DNA of 42,429 nucleotides from Prosthecochloris sp. (lineage in GTDB: Bacteria; Bacteroidota; Chlorobiia; Chlorobiales; Chlorobiaceae). The translations under genes and the position numbers were made by a program. The stretch's first letter is position 1; every line of letters starts with the position of its first letter. Positions 15,626-24,655 of this stretch are shown piece by piece. The notes under the pieces are model-generated. The model was not told the DNA's origin. It did not search any database and worked only from the letters and a program-made list of their open reading frames with translations. The stretch covers positions 1-42,429 of the forward strand of contig JADMLA020000017.1 of NCBI GenBank assembly GCA_015482705.2. Reading direction: 5' to 3'.

Positions 15626-16441
15626 ATGTTGCATTACAGGACGTACAGGCTGTCGGAAACGGATCCATGGGTGGTCTTTGTTCACGGGGCAGGGGGAAGC
15701 TCTTCTATATGGTTTCTTCAAGTCAAGGAATTCAGGAAGCATTTCAACATTTTGATGGTCGATCTGAGAGGGCATGGAAAGTCGAAGGGGATGCCGGTTT
15801 CACAGAAAAGAAAGTATAGTTTTGAAGATATCACCCTCGATATCATTGAAGTACTCGATTTCCTCAAAATAGATCGAGCCCACTTTATCGGCGTTTCACT
15901 CGGGACCATTTTGATTCGCCAGATCAGCGAATTGGCTCCTGAAAGAATATGTTCGATGGTAATGGCCGGGGCGATCATACGGCTCAATGTCAGGGCAAGG
16001 TTTTTGGTGGGCCTCGGTAATACGTTCAAACGCTTTGTGCCTTATATGTGGCTGTACAGTTTTTTTGCCTGGATCATCATGCCGAGGGCACGGCACAAGA
16101 AGTCGAGATTGCTGTTTGTCAACGAGGCCAAAAAAGTTGCGCAGAAAGAGTTCATGCGCTGGTTCAAGCTGACTTACGAACTGAATCCACTTCTCAAATA
16201 TTTCGAGGAAAAGGATACGAGAATCCCGACGCTCTACCTGAGCGGAGAAGAGGATTACATGTTTCTGCCGGCTGTCGAATATATCGTACAGAGACACGAT
16301 AATTCCTTTCTCGGGATTATCAGGAATTCAGGTCATGTATGCAATGTCGATCAGCCTAAAGATTTCAATGCAAAAGCGATAGCTTTTATGCAGAGTAATT
16401 CTGCGAGTTCTGGGTTCATCGGGGCAAGTGTCGCTGTTTAG
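15626..16441 (+). CDS. Alpha/beta-fold hydrolase
   Basis: The 271-residue product is an alpha/beta hydrolase with oxyanion-hole HGAGG (20-24), the DLRGHGKS segment, nucleophile Ser91 in GVSLGT, an acidic residue in LSGEEDYMF and His in NSGHVCNVDQP. The cap region (about 115-190) is rich in aromatic and basic residues and has a hydrophobic stretch, perhaps to bind a lipid-like substrate. Substrate unknown; an esterase or lipase-like role is likely. It ends convergent with pth, and the two stop codons overlap by four bases. Confidence 0.82.
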   Translation: MLHYRTYRLSETDPWVVFVHGAGGSSSIWFLQVKEFRKHFNILMVDLRGHGKSKGMPVSQKRKYSFEDITLDIIEVLDFLKIDRAHFIGVSLGTILIRQISELAPERICSMVMAGAIIRLNVRARFLVGLGNTFKRFVPYMWLYSFFAWIIMPRARHKKSRLLFVNEAKKVAQKEFMRWFKLTYELNPLLKYFEEKDTRIPTLYLSGEEDYMFLPAVEYIVQRHDNSFLGIIRNSGHVCNVDQPKDFNAKAIAFMQSNSASSGFIGASVAV

Positions 16442-17007
16442 ACGTTTCTTCTGTTGAAACGGTTCATGGCATGCTCTATACCGTGCTGAACGAAATCAAG
16501 GGAGGCATCAGCGCATTCGGGAATTATTCTGTCGATGATTTTTCGTTCTTCTTCACTGAATCTCCCAAGCACGAATGACGAGTAGGATCCCGTTGGCCGG
16601 TCCATACCTATGCCGACTCGTAGACGGGAGAAATTTTCTTTTCCAAGGCACTGGATAATATGTTTCAGTCCGTTCTGGCCTCCTGCAGAGCCTTTTGTCC
16701 TCAGGCGTATCGAGCCGAGGGGAATATTGAGGTCGTCACAGATAACGAGAATATCCCCGATATCTATTTTATAGAAATTCATTGCTGCAACTACAGCATG
16801 ACCTGAAAGGTTCATGTATGTCATCGGTTTGAGCAGGAGAACCGGTTCGCTCCGATGGGATATTTTTGCATAGTGGAAATTACCCTTTCCTGAAGTAAAG
16901 CCGGTCTGAAATGTTCGGGCCATTTCATCGATAACTTCGAATCCTATGTTGTGACGGGTGTTTTCATGCCTTTTTTCGGGATTTCCCAGTCCGACGATAA
17001 GCTTCAT
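16438..17007 (-). CDS. pth: Peptidyl-tRNA hydrolase
   Basis: The 189-residue product recycles peptidyl-tRNA released from stalled ribosomes. It starts with MKLIVGLGNP, carries the catalytic His19 (NTRHNIGFE), Asn10 and the ICDDLNIPLG loop with Asp91, and has the GSAGGQNGLKHI motif. Length and all catalytic positions are as in the family. It lies alone on the minus strand, convergent with the hydrolase gene, with only a small CCGCA-TGG-TGCGG hairpin (17082-17094) in the gap upstream. Confidence 0.95.
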   Translation of the reverse strand: MKLIVGLGNPEKRHENTRHNIGFEVIDEMARTFQTGFTSGKGNFHYAKISHRSEPVLLLKPMTYMNLSGHAVVAAMNFYKIDIGDILVICDDLNIPLGSIRLRTKGSAGGQNGLKHIIQCLGKENFSRLRVGIGMDRPTGSYSSFVLGRFSEEERKIIDRIIPECADASLDFVQHGIEHAMNRFNRRNV

Positions 17008-17200
17008 GAGTTTGTTTTTATTGAGGTTGCGGATCTGTCAAGAACATAAGTGATAAGAATTATAATAGCAAAAGCCATCTACCGCATGGTGCGGGCTGAT
17101 CGTTGATACACTTGTTGCAAAGCATCGAAGGTTTATTTTTTGTGTTTAGTCGATAGACCTGTACTTTGCTGTTCGTTCCAAACCTGTAACTGTTTTGTTC

Positions 17201-18400
17201 ATGCCACGTTTTTCTTCTTCGATATCTTCACTGCGTTCGTCTGAAATCCGCGATTTGATGAAGCTTGTTTCCCGGCCGGGAATCATTTCTTTTGCCGGTG
17301 GTATGCCGGACAATAACCTGTTTCCCATCTCTGAAGTCGAAGAGTTGTTCGGTCGGCTCGATATTATGAAAAAACAACAAGCGTTTCAGTACGGTCCAAC
17401 GCCAGGCTTGCCTTCGCTTTTGGAATCTCTCGGTGAATTTCTTGCTGCCAGAGGTTTACCGACCGAGCATGAACGGCTCATGATTACCACTGGATCACAG
17501 CAGGCGATCAGTATTCTCGCTCGTGCTTTTCTCGATCCGGGAGACCGGGTTCTGGTCGAAAACCCTTGTTTTATCGGAGCACTTTCGGCATTCAAGTCAT
17601 GCCAGGCAAAGTTGACCGGACTCTCGGTCGATGAGGAGGGAATCAGTATCGATGAGCTCGAGGCTGAAGCGAACAGTTCCGATCCTGCAAAATTGTTGTA
17701 TATCACTCCGTATTTTCACAATCCCGGAGGAATGTTGTATTCCATGGAGCGCAAGCGCCGCCTTGCTGAAACTCTCGCCTGGAGGGATATTGTTTTGATC
17801 GAAGACGACGCATACGGTGAGCTTTATTTTTATGAAGAAGATAAACCATATCTGAAACCGATCAAGGCGGAAAATCCCGAAGGTCTCGATGTGTGTTACA
17901 CCGGTTCATTTTCGAAAATACTGGGGCCGGGTCTGCGTTTGGGATGGTTGCTCGCTTCCGAGGAGATTTATGAGCGTTGTGAGCTGATCAAGCAGTCATA
18001 CGATGCTTGCTCCCCGAGTTTTACACAGGTTATTGCAGATGAGTTCATCCGATCCGGATATATCTCTCCATACATAGAGCGGGTCCGTATGGAGTATCGG
18101 AAACGTGCATTGTTGATGGGAGATATTCTCGAGGCGACGTTGCCGGCTGATGTTGCCTGGACAAGACCCAGAGGGGGGTTTTATATCTGGCTCACGCTGC
18201 CGGAGCATATCGACGCGTCCGAAGTCCTGGACGAGTCTCTCGAGGATGGAGTGGTCTTTGTGATCGGAAAGACTTTCGATCCACAAGGACAACGCAACAA
18301 TACACTGCGTTTGTCATATTGTAATACAGATGCGATTCAGATTGAACGTGGAGTACCGGTTATAGCAAGTGCGATTAAAAAGGTTATGAATCGTTGTTGA
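17201..18400 (+). CDS. Class-I PLP aminotransferase (2-aminoadipate/aromatic type)
   Basis: The product of about 399 residues is a PLP aminotransferase of the LysN/Aro8/MocR-like group. It has ISFAGGMPDNNLFP at the N-terminus, TTGSQQAISILARAF, YITPYFHNPGG, LIEDDAYGELYF and the Schiff-base lysine in GSFSKILGPGLRLGW. Such enzymes act on 2-aminoadipate, aromatic or branched amino acids with 2-oxoglutarate. I start it at ATG 17201, six bases inside a TTG-opened frame. It is convergent with the ACT-PaaK-IorAB operon, overlapping the ACT gene by 17 bases at the 3' ends, and could supply aryl-pyruvates to the IorAB enzyme. Confidence 0.87.
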   Translation: MPRFSSSISSLRSSEIRDLMKLVSRPGIISFAGGMPDNNLFPISEVEELFGRLDIMKKQQAFQYGPTPGLPSLLESLGEFLAARGLPTEHERLMITTGSQQAISILARAFLDPGDRVLVENPCFIGALSAFKSCQAKLTGLSVDEEGISIDELEAEANSSDPAKLLYITPYFHNPGGMLYSMERKRRLAETLAWRDIVLIEDDAYGELYFYEEDKPYLKPIKAENPEGLDVCYTGSFSKILGPGLRLGWLLASEEIYERCELIKQSYDACSPSFTQVIADEFIRSGYISPYIERVRMEYRKRALLMGDILEATLPADVAWTRPRGGFYIWLTLPEHIDASEVLDESLEDGVVFVIGKTFDPQGQRNNTLRLSYCNTDAIQIERGVPVIASAIKKVMNRC

Positions 18401-18821
18401 GGTTTTGGTTGGTTCCGGGCTGCAGGAATTGGTGCTCGTGCTGTTGAAGAACGTGTATGATTTTTTCAAGAGAATCGGCTCTGATGACAACAACAGCGCT
18501 ATTGCCTGTGGCATAGGCGTACATGTAGTCGATGGCAACGCCGTTATCGGACAGAATTCGAAGCGCTTTGTGGAGTCCGCCCGGATTGTGAGGAACAATG
18601 AGGCATACGACGTCGGTTGTTTTTACGGCAAAACCATGTGCTTTGAGCACGTGTTCAGCAAGATCGGAGTCGCTCGTTATCATGCGTAATATCCCGAAAT
18701 CGGTTGAGTCAGCGATGCTGAAGGCGCTGATATTGATGTTGTGTTCAGCTAGTATGCCGGTAATTTCGGTTAACCGACCGATTTTGTTTTCGAGAAACAC
18801 GGAGAGTTGTTTGATGATCAT
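18384..18821 (-). CDS. Tandem ACT-domain protein
   Basis: The 145-residue product is two ACT domains with nothing else: IKQLSVFLENKIGRLTEITG (first, about 3-68) and CLIVPHNPGGLHKALRILSD (second, about 72-135), each followed by a strand-helix pattern. ACT domains bind amino acids. Stand-alone copies of this type are commonly found next to phenylacetate-CoA ligase and indolepyruvate oxidoreductase genes, as here, suggesting an allosteric sensor of aromatic amino acids. It is the last gene of the iorA-iorB-paaK-ACT unit, 11 bases after the ligase. It has no DNA-binding or enzyme domain. Confidence 0.88.
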   Translation of the reverse strand: MIIKQLSVFLENKIGRLTEITGILAEHNINISAFSIADSTDFGILRMITSDSDLAEHVLKAHGFAVKTTDVVCLIVPHNPGGLHKALRILSDNGVAIDYMYAYATGNSAVVVIRADSLEKIIHVLQQHEHQFLQPGTNQNLNNDS

Positions 18822-18832
18822 AGTGATATCGA

Positions 18833-20131
18833 TTAAAGATTTCGGTTGTCGATAACCCGCTGTGCCTTCCCGGCGCTGCGCTCGATAGTGCGTGGTTCGA
18901 CGAGCTTGATACGGGCGCTGATACCTAGGGTGCTTTGAATATTGTGAAGAATACGTTTCTGCAAGTCTTCGAGTTCTCCTATTTCGTCACTGAAAAACTG
19001 GTCTTCAACCTCAACCTGGATTTCAAGTGTATCGAGATTGTTCACACGGTCGACAATAAGTATATAATGCGGTTTTGTTTCATTCATTTCCAATAGAACG
19101 GATTCGACTTGCGAGGGAAAGACATTGACGCCGCGGATGATGAGCATATCGTCGGAACGGCCGACACATTTTTCCATACGCACGAGTGTTCTGCCGCAGC
19201 TGCAGGCTTCAGCATGCAGTCTGGTGAGGTCACGGGTTCGATAACGCAAGAGCGGTAAGGCTTCTTTTGTGACAGGGGTGAACACGAGTTCTCCAAGTTC
19301 GCCATATGGAAGAACTTCTTCAGTATCGGGATTGATGATTTCGGGTATGAAGTGGTCTTCGAAGATATGCATGCCATGGTGAGCTGAGCACTCCATCGAA
19401 ACCCCTGGGCCGATGATCTCACTGAGACCGTATATATCGAATGCCTTGATTCCCAGAAGGTCCTCTATTTCCTTACGCATTTCTTCAGTCCAGGGTTCGG
19501 CTCCGAAGATTCCTGACGTGAGGCGGAAGTTCTTTCGGTCGATTTCGGATTCGTTGATCGCCTCGCCGAGAAAAGAGGCATAAGATGGTGTACAGGCAAG
19601 TACCGTTGAACCGAAATCCTGCATGAGCTGGAGTTGTTTTTTTGTGTTTCCGCCTGAAATCGGAATCACCGAAGCTCCCACTTTTTCAGCTCCGTAATGG
19701 AGCCCGAGTCCTCCGGTAAAAAGTCCGTAACCGTAAGCAACCTGAATAATGTCTTCTCTGGTCACACCTGCCATGGTAAGAGAGCGGGCGACGACTTCAC
19801 TCCATGTCTGGATATCACGATGCGTGTAGCCGACAACGGTTGGTTTACCCGTTGTGCCACTGGATGCATGCAGCCGTACGATATCCTGTTGCGGAACGCT
19901 GAAAAGCCCGAACGGGTAGTTGTCGCGAAGATCCTGTTTCGTGGTGAACGGCAGGTGTTTCAGGTCGTCTATCGTTCTGATCTCCCCGGGTTCGATACCG
20001 GCATTCTGCAGCTTTTGGCGGTAAAAAGGAACGTTGTGGTAGACCAGCTCAACCATATTCTGTAACCGTTCGCCCTGTAGTGACTGCATTTCTTCACGAC
20101 CCATGCATTCTCTGTGCTTGTTCCAAATCAT
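18833..20131 (-). CDS. paaK: Phenylacetate-CoA ligase (aryl-acetate CoA ligase)
   Basis: The 432-residue product is an adenylate-forming enzyme of the PaaK family. The phosphate loop HASSGTTGKPTVVGYTHRD lies at about 88-106, DIYGLSEIIGPG gives the A5-type motif, and RTRDL plus a C-terminal lid with RGVNVFPSQVE follow. It activates phenylacetate or a related aryl acetate to the CoA thioester with ATP. In organisms without aerobic phenylacetate degradation, such a gene beside iorAB is likely to link aryl-acetates with aryl-pyruvates in aromatic amino acid metabolism. It is 10 bases from iorB and 11 from the ACT gene. Confidence 0.9.
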   Translation of the reverse strand: MIWNKHRECMGREEMQSLQGERLQNMVELVYHNVPFYRQKLQNAGIEPGEIRTIDDLKHLPFTTKQDLRDNYPFGLFSVPQQDIVRLHASSGTTGKPTVVGYTHRDIQTWSEVVARSLTMAGVTREDIIQVAYGYGLFTGGLGLHYGAEKVGASVIPISGGNTKKQLQLMQDFGSTVLACTPSYASFLGEAINESEIDRKNFRLTSGIFGAEPWTEEMRKEIEDLLGIKAFDIYGLSEIIGPGVSMECSAHHGMHIFEDHFIPEIINPDTEEVLPYGELGELVFTPVTKEALPLLRYRTRDLTRLHAEACSCGRTLVRMEKCVGRSDDMLIIRGVNVFPSQVESVLLEMNETKPHYILIVDRVNNLDTLEIQVEVEDQFFSDEIGELEDLQKRILHNIQSTLGISARIKLVEPRTIERSAGKAQRVIDNRNL

Positions 20132-20141
20132 GTATCCGACT

Positions 20142-20744
20142 CTATAGGTTTTTGTTCTTCCATACGTTGCTTTTCTTCGACAATGAACGTCCTTTTCTGA
20201 ACGCTTCGATGTTCAGGTCGGCGATCTCTTTGCTTTTGGTTTCGAAAAGGAGCCTGACCCCTTCTTCGATCAGGTTCTCTTCGAGGTTTGTCCATGGTGA
20301 AGCTGCGCCAAGCATGATCATGTTTGCTGTTTTGGGATTTCCGATTTCAGCGGCAAGTGCAGCTGCATTGATCAGGAGATGACAGTCGTTCAGTTCGATC
20401 TGTTCGGTGATCTTTTCCATATCCGGGTAATTCGGTATGTTTTTGACCGGATCGATCGAGGAGACGATCATGCCATTGTCTGAAAGCCAGGGAAGGTGGC
20501 GAAGGGCTTCCATGGGTTCGACCGAGAGAATAATATCTGCTTGTCCCAGGGGAATGAGATCTGAGTGGATTGCGGTATCGGAGATTCTAAGATGTGATTG
20601 TACGGCACCTCCTCTTTGGCTCATGCCGTGTACTTCTGCCTGCTTGATGTTCAGACCGCTTTTTACTGCTGCTAGATCGATTACAGTGGCTATACTGAGA
20701 ATCCCCTGACCTCCCACACCTGCGAGGATAATGTTTTTCTTCAT
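20142..20744 (-). CDS. iorB: Indolepyruvate:ferredoxin oxidoreductase, beta subunit
   Basis: The 200-residue product has the gamma/beta-type domain of 2-oxoacid:ferredoxin oxidoreductases, starting with NIILAGVGGQGILSIATVID and containing VHGMSQRGGAVQSHLRI. It forms the complex with IorA that oxidatively decarboxylates aryl-pyruvates to aryl-acetyl-CoA, or runs the reverse reductive carboxylation. Length is normal for bacterial IorB. It lies 15 bases after iorA and 10 before paaK. No iron-sulfur motif is expected or seen in this subunit. Confidence 0.92.
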   Translation of the reverse strand: MKKNIILAGVGGQGILSIATVIDLAAVKSGLNIKQAEVHGMSQRGGAVQSHLRISDTAIHSDLIPLGQADIILSVEPMEALRHLPWLSDNGMIVSSIDPVKNIPNYPDMEKITEQIELNDCHLLINAAALAAEIGNPKTANMIMLGAASPWTNLEENLIEEGVRLLFETKSKEIADLNIEAFRKGRSLSKKSNVWKNKNL

Positions 20745-20759
20745 GATTCTATCCAGGTT

Positions 20760-22364
20760 CTACTGCTGCTTTTTTTGCCGGTTACTGCGTCTTTTACGTG
20801 CCGCTGTTTCGATGCATTCGCGGTGGAAAATGACAATGGATACACCATTGTAGGCAAGTTCCTCCTTAAGGGCAGCGATGTTTTCTTCAATATTTTTTTT
20901 CAGTGGTACAAGTGTTCGAATATGCTGTTCTTCCACGCCAATCCCCTGGCAGATGGCATGTAGCCTTCCGGTGGCCGAAGAATCCTGTCCTCCGGTCATT
21001 GCAGTGGTGTCATTATCAGCGATGATGATGGTGATGCTATTGCGATCATTGACAGCATCGAGAAGACCGGTGATGCCCGAGTGCGTGAATGTGGAGTCAC
21101 CGATCACCGCAAGAGCAGGCAGCATTCCTGCATCAGCTGCACCTTTTGCCATGGTTATCGCGGCACCCATGTCGACACAGGTGTGGATCGAATTATACGG
21201 TGGTAGCGCTCCGAGCGTATAACATCCGATATCGGAGAACACCTGATGATATGGCTGGTTCTGCATGGCAGCGTTTATGGCATCGAACATGTCCCGATGT
21301 CCGCAGCCTTTACAGAGTTCAGGAGGTCGTTCGGTAACGACTGGCGGGATATCGAATGTTTTTTCATGAGCAATGCCGAGCGCTTCGGCGATGAGTGTGG
21401 CATTGAGTTCTCCGGACCGGGGTAAAGCACCGTCGAGGCGTCCGCTGAGTTTGGGATTGCCGGAAAGACCGCGAAGGTATTCTTCTGCAAAAGGGTAGCC
21501 TTCTTCTGCGATGAGGACACTCTCGCAGTTATTTATAAAGACTTTCAGCATTTCTTCAGGCAGAGGATATTGCCCGATTTTGAGTACCGGTATCGAGAGA
21601 TCATGGATTTCACGAACTTCCATTACATAGTTGAAGGCTATCCCAAAAGCTATGACGCCTTTTTTCCCAGGGCCTTCGATGAGTTTGTTGAGAGAGGAAT
21701 GTTCAGAGCGATGTTTAAGCGTTGGTTGTAGGTCGAGAAGCTTCTGATACTGGATGCGTGCATTTGAGGGGATCAGGACAAAACGGTTGGGATCGGTTTC
21801 CGGTCGCAAAACGTTTTGCGGAAAGGGACGGTGTCGGACGATATTGGCACGGGAGTGCGACAGGCGTGTCGTCAAACGCAGAAGAACCGGAAGACCGAGT
21901 TCTTCTGAAAGGTGAAACGCATCGACTGTGGTATCGTAGAGTTCCTGTTGGGATGCCGGTTCGAGAACGGGGAGCAAGGCGAATTTGCCGTAAACTCTAC
22001 TGTCCTGTTCATTCTGTGATGAATGCATCGACGGATCGTCCGCAACAGCGATGACCAGTCCCCCATTAACTCCGGTCAAAGCTGCGTTGATGAAGGGATC
22101 AGCCGCTACGTTGAGCCCGACATGCTTCATACAGCAGAGGGATCGTTTTCCGGCGAATGACATGCCGAGTGCCGCCTCGAGTGCGGTTTTTTCGTTTGCG
22201 GACCATGACGACCGGACAGTGTGTTTTTTTGCTTCAGGGGAGCGCTGAATGAATTCGGTGATCTCCGTCGAAGGAGTACCAGGGTAAGCGTAAACCCCAG
22301 AGATGCCTGCATCAAGAGCTGCTGCACCGATTGCTTCCGCTCCGAGCAAAAGATTGTTTTTCAT
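20760..22364 (-). CDS. iorA: Indolepyruvate:ferredoxin oxidoreductase, alpha subunit lacking the ferredoxin domain
   Basis: The 534-residue product is the thiamine-diphosphate subunit. It has the N-terminal pyruvate-binding region (GVYAYPGTPSTEITEF), a transketolase-C-like middle and the catalytic domain with CKGCGHRDMFDAI, GDSTFTHSGITGLLDAVNDR and IADNDTTAMTGGQ, which bind ThDP and magnesium. Family members usually continue into a C-terminal domain with two [4Fe-4S] motifs; here the chain ends with a basic tail right after VIFHREC, and the stop is 15 bases before iorB, leaving no room for a remnant. The intact open frame and tail suggest a real domain loss, not a frameshift. Electrons must then pass directly to separate ferredoxin. 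Confidence 0.9.
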   Translation of the reverse strand: MKNNLLLGAEAIGAAALDAGISGVYAYPGTPSTEITEFIQRSPEAKKHTVRSSWSANEKTALEAALGMSFAGKRSLCCMKHVGLNVAADPFINAALTGVNGGLVIAVADDPSMHSSQNEQDSRVYGKFALLPVLEPASQQELYDTTVDAFHLSEELGLPVLLRLTTRLSHSRANIVRHRPFPQNVLRPETDPNRFVLIPSNARIQYQKLLDLQPTLKHRSEHSSLNKLIEGPGKKGVIAFGIAFNYVMEVREIHDLSIPVLKIGQYPLPEEMLKVFINNCESVLIAEEGYPFAEEYLRGLSGNPKLSGRLDGALPRSGELNATLIAEALGIAHEKTFDIPPVVTERPPELCKGCGHRDMFDAINAAMQNQPYHQVFSDIGCYTLGALPPYNSIHTCVDMGAAITMAKGAADAGMLPALAVIGDSTFTHSGITGLLDAVNDRNSITIIIADNDTTAMTGGQDSSATGRLHAICQGIGVEEQHIRTLVPLKKNIEENIAALKEELAYNGVSIVIFHRECIETAARKRRSNRQKKQQ

Positions 22365-22470
22365 GGATGTTTCTACATTCTCTGATTACATGTTGAAAGC
22401 TGAATGTAATAAATGTGATATAAAGTGCGAGAGGTTAAAGGCAAGGTGTACTATGGTGTTTCATACAAAA

Positions 22471-22499
22471 AGGAAGGCCCCGATTCTTCGAGGCCTCCT
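22471..22499 (-). terminator. Rho-independent terminator of hppA
   Basis: On the minus strand AGGAGGCC pairs with GGCCTTCCT (one bulge) around a 12-base loop, followed by TTTTTGT. It lies about 25 bases after the pyrophosphatase stop, and marks the 5' boundary of the iorA operon. Confidence 0.75.
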
Positions 22500-22523
22500 C
22501 TGTTTTTTGTTACTTACAACCGC

Positions 22524-24599
22524 CTAGATAAGCGGGGCTATAACCAGTGCAACAACTGCGATGAGCTTCATGAGAATATTGAGGCTCGGTCCACTGGTAT
22601 CCTTGAACGGATCACCAACGGTATCTCCGACAACTGCGGCTTTATGAGCTTCGGTGCCTTTGCCGTAGGTTACACCGTCAAACTCGATATTGCCTTCGAT
22701 ACGTTTTTTGGCGTTATCCCATGCGCCTCCGGCGTTGGACTGGAATATGGCAAGCAGCACACCTGAAGATGTTACCCCTGCAAGCAGTCCGCCAAGCATA
22801 TCCTTTGAAACGAAACCGACGACAACAGGTACAAGGACGCCGAGTGTGCCGGGAAGAATCATTTCGCGAATAGCCGCTTTTGTAGAGATATCGACACAGT
22901 GAGCGAACTCGGCCGGGGTGGTTCCTTCTCTCAGGCCGGGAATTTCGTTGAACTGACGACCGACTTCGGTGATCATATCCCGGGCGGCACGGCCTACAGC
23001 TCCCATGGCAAGGGCGCTGAACACAAACGGAAGCATGGCTCCAAGAAGCAGACCTGCCATGATGACCGGTTTCGATATGTCGATGGACTCCACACCTGCC
23101 TGTTGGCGGAAAGCCGCAAAAAGAGCCAGAGCGGTAAGAGCCGCACTGCCGATAGCGAATCCTTTTCCGATAGCGGCTGTTGTGTTGCCGACAGCGTCGA
23201 GTTTATCGGTTCTTTCGCGTACTTCCGGCGGAAGTTTGGACATTTCGGCAATACCGCCGGCATTGTCCGAAATCGGACCGTAAGCATCGACGGCAAGTTG
23301 GATGCCGGTGACGGAAAGCATGCCAAGCGCTGCGATGGCTATACCGTAGAGGCCGGCAAAGTAGTGAGATCCGATAATTGCGGCCGAAAGAACGATAATC
23401 GGGAGACCGGTTGACATCATACCCGTGCCGAGACCTGCGATGATGTTTGTTGCTGAACCGGTAACGCTTTGATAGGCGATGTTTACGACAGGTTTATGGT
23501 GTGTCGAACAGTAATATTCGGTGATAAGACCGATAAGAACACCGGCGGCAAGGCCTATGATAACCGCGAAAAATACGTTGAGGGAGGTATACGTTACACC
23601 ACTGACCGTCCATGTCGATGGCAGGATGTTCGTGATGATGAAATAACTCAGTACAGCCATGATAAACGATGCACCGAATTCGCCGGTATTAAGACCGGTT
23701 TGAGGATTTCCTCCCTCTTTGACCTTGACAAAAAACGAGCCGAGGATCGATACGATGATACCAACAGCGGCTATGACAAGCGGAAGGATCACTCCGGCGA
23801 TAGGTGAGATGCCCATGCTGTCGAACACGGGAACGAATGCCGCACCCAGAACCATGGTTCCGATGATCGAACCGACATAGCTTTCGAAAAGATCGGCTCC
23901 CATACCGGCTACATCACCAACGTTATCGCCGACGTTATCGGCAATGGTTGCCGGATTTCTCGGATCATCTTCAGGGATTCCCTCGTAAACTTTTCCCGCA
24001 AGATCGGCACCGACGTCAGCCGCCTTGGTATAGATTCCTCCTCCTACACGCGCAAAGAGTGCGATCGAAGAGGCACCCAGGGAAAAGCCTGAAATGAGGT
24101 TGATTACCTGATTGATTTCGGAAAACTGGTTGTTGTAGATAATGAAAAGTGTCGAGAGTCCGAGTATACCCAGGCCGACAACTGAAAGCCCCATGACAAG
24201 GCCTCCCGAGAACGCAACGTTGAGTGCTCTTGAAAGTCCTTCCCGTGCGGCATGCGTTGTTCTGACATTCGCTTTGGTGGCTACTTTCATGCCGAAGTAA
24301 CCGGCAAGACCCGAACAGATGGCGCCTACAATGAAGCTTACCGCGATAATCGGGGAAGAGTCAGGTCTTCCGCTGTTGGCAAAGCCTAGCAGGACCGCAA
24401 CGGAAATAACAAAAATTACCAGAACCTTGTACTCTCGTTTGAGAAATGCAACCGCACCGTCCGCGATGTGCCCGGCAATGGTTACCATTTCCTGGGTTCC
24501 GCTGTCCTGTTTTGATACCCATCCGGCTTTGAACAAAGCATACAGTAATGCAATGATGCCGGAAAGGGGTACTGCATAAAGAAGTAATTGGTTGTCCAT
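22524..24599 (-). CDS. hppA: Membrane-bound ion-pumping pyrophosphatase
   Basis: The 691-residue, about 16-helix protein hydrolyses pyrophosphate and pumps H+ (or Na+) across the membrane, recovering energy from biosynthesis. The substrate site is clear: GGGIYTKAADVGADLAGKVY, then DNVGDNVGDVAGMGADLFES, and at the end FKDTSGPSLNILMKL. The loop GNTTAAIGKGFAIGSAAL carries Ala where K+-independent enzymes have Lys, so this should be the potassium-stimulated class. Whether it moves H+, Na+ or both cannot be told by eye. The gene is monocistronic, with a terminator and a symmetric operator-like cluster upstream. Confidence 0.95.
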   Translation of the reverse strand: MDNQLLLYAVPLSGIIALLYALFKAGWVSKQDSGTQEMVTIAGHIADGAVAFLKREYKVLVIFVISVAVLLGFANSGRPDSSPIIAVSFIVGAICSGLAGYFGMKVATKANVRTTHAAREGLSRALNVAFSGGLVMGLSVVGLGILGLSTLFIIYNNQFSEINQVINLISGFSLGASSIALFARVGGGIYTKAADVGADLAGKVYEGIPEDDPRNPATIADNVGDNVGDVAGMGADLFESYVGSIIGTMVLGAAFVPVFDSMGISPIAGVILPLVIAAVGIIVSILGSFFVKVKEGGNPQTGLNTGEFGASFIMAVLSYFIITNILPSTWTVSGVTYTSLNVFFAVIIGLAAGVLIGLITEYYCSTHHKPVVNIAYQSVTGSATNIIAGLGTGMMSTGLPIIVLSAAIIGSHYFAGLYGIAIAALGMLSVTGIQLAVDAYGPISDNAGGIAEMSKLPPEVRERTDKLDAVGNTTAAIGKGFAIGSAALTALALFAAFRQQAGVESIDISKPVIMAGLLLGAMLPFVFSALAMGAVGRAARDMITEVGRQFNEIPGLREGTTPAEFAHCVDISTKAAIREMILPGTLGVLVPVVVGFVSKDMLGGLLAGVTSSGVLLAIFQSNAGGAWDNAKKRIEGNIEFDGVTYGKGTEAHKAAVVGDTVGDPFKDTSGPSLNILMKLIAVVALVIAPLI

Positions 24600-24655
24600 T
24601 TTATGATTTTGCGTTAGAATTGCATGAGTTGAGAAGCAACCGTAAAATTGAGTCG

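Noticed and set aside
16438..18400. Overlapping 3' ends of convergent genes as a regulatory device
   Set aside because: Overlaps of 4 and 17 bases are ordinary in a compact genome and give no further sign of function.
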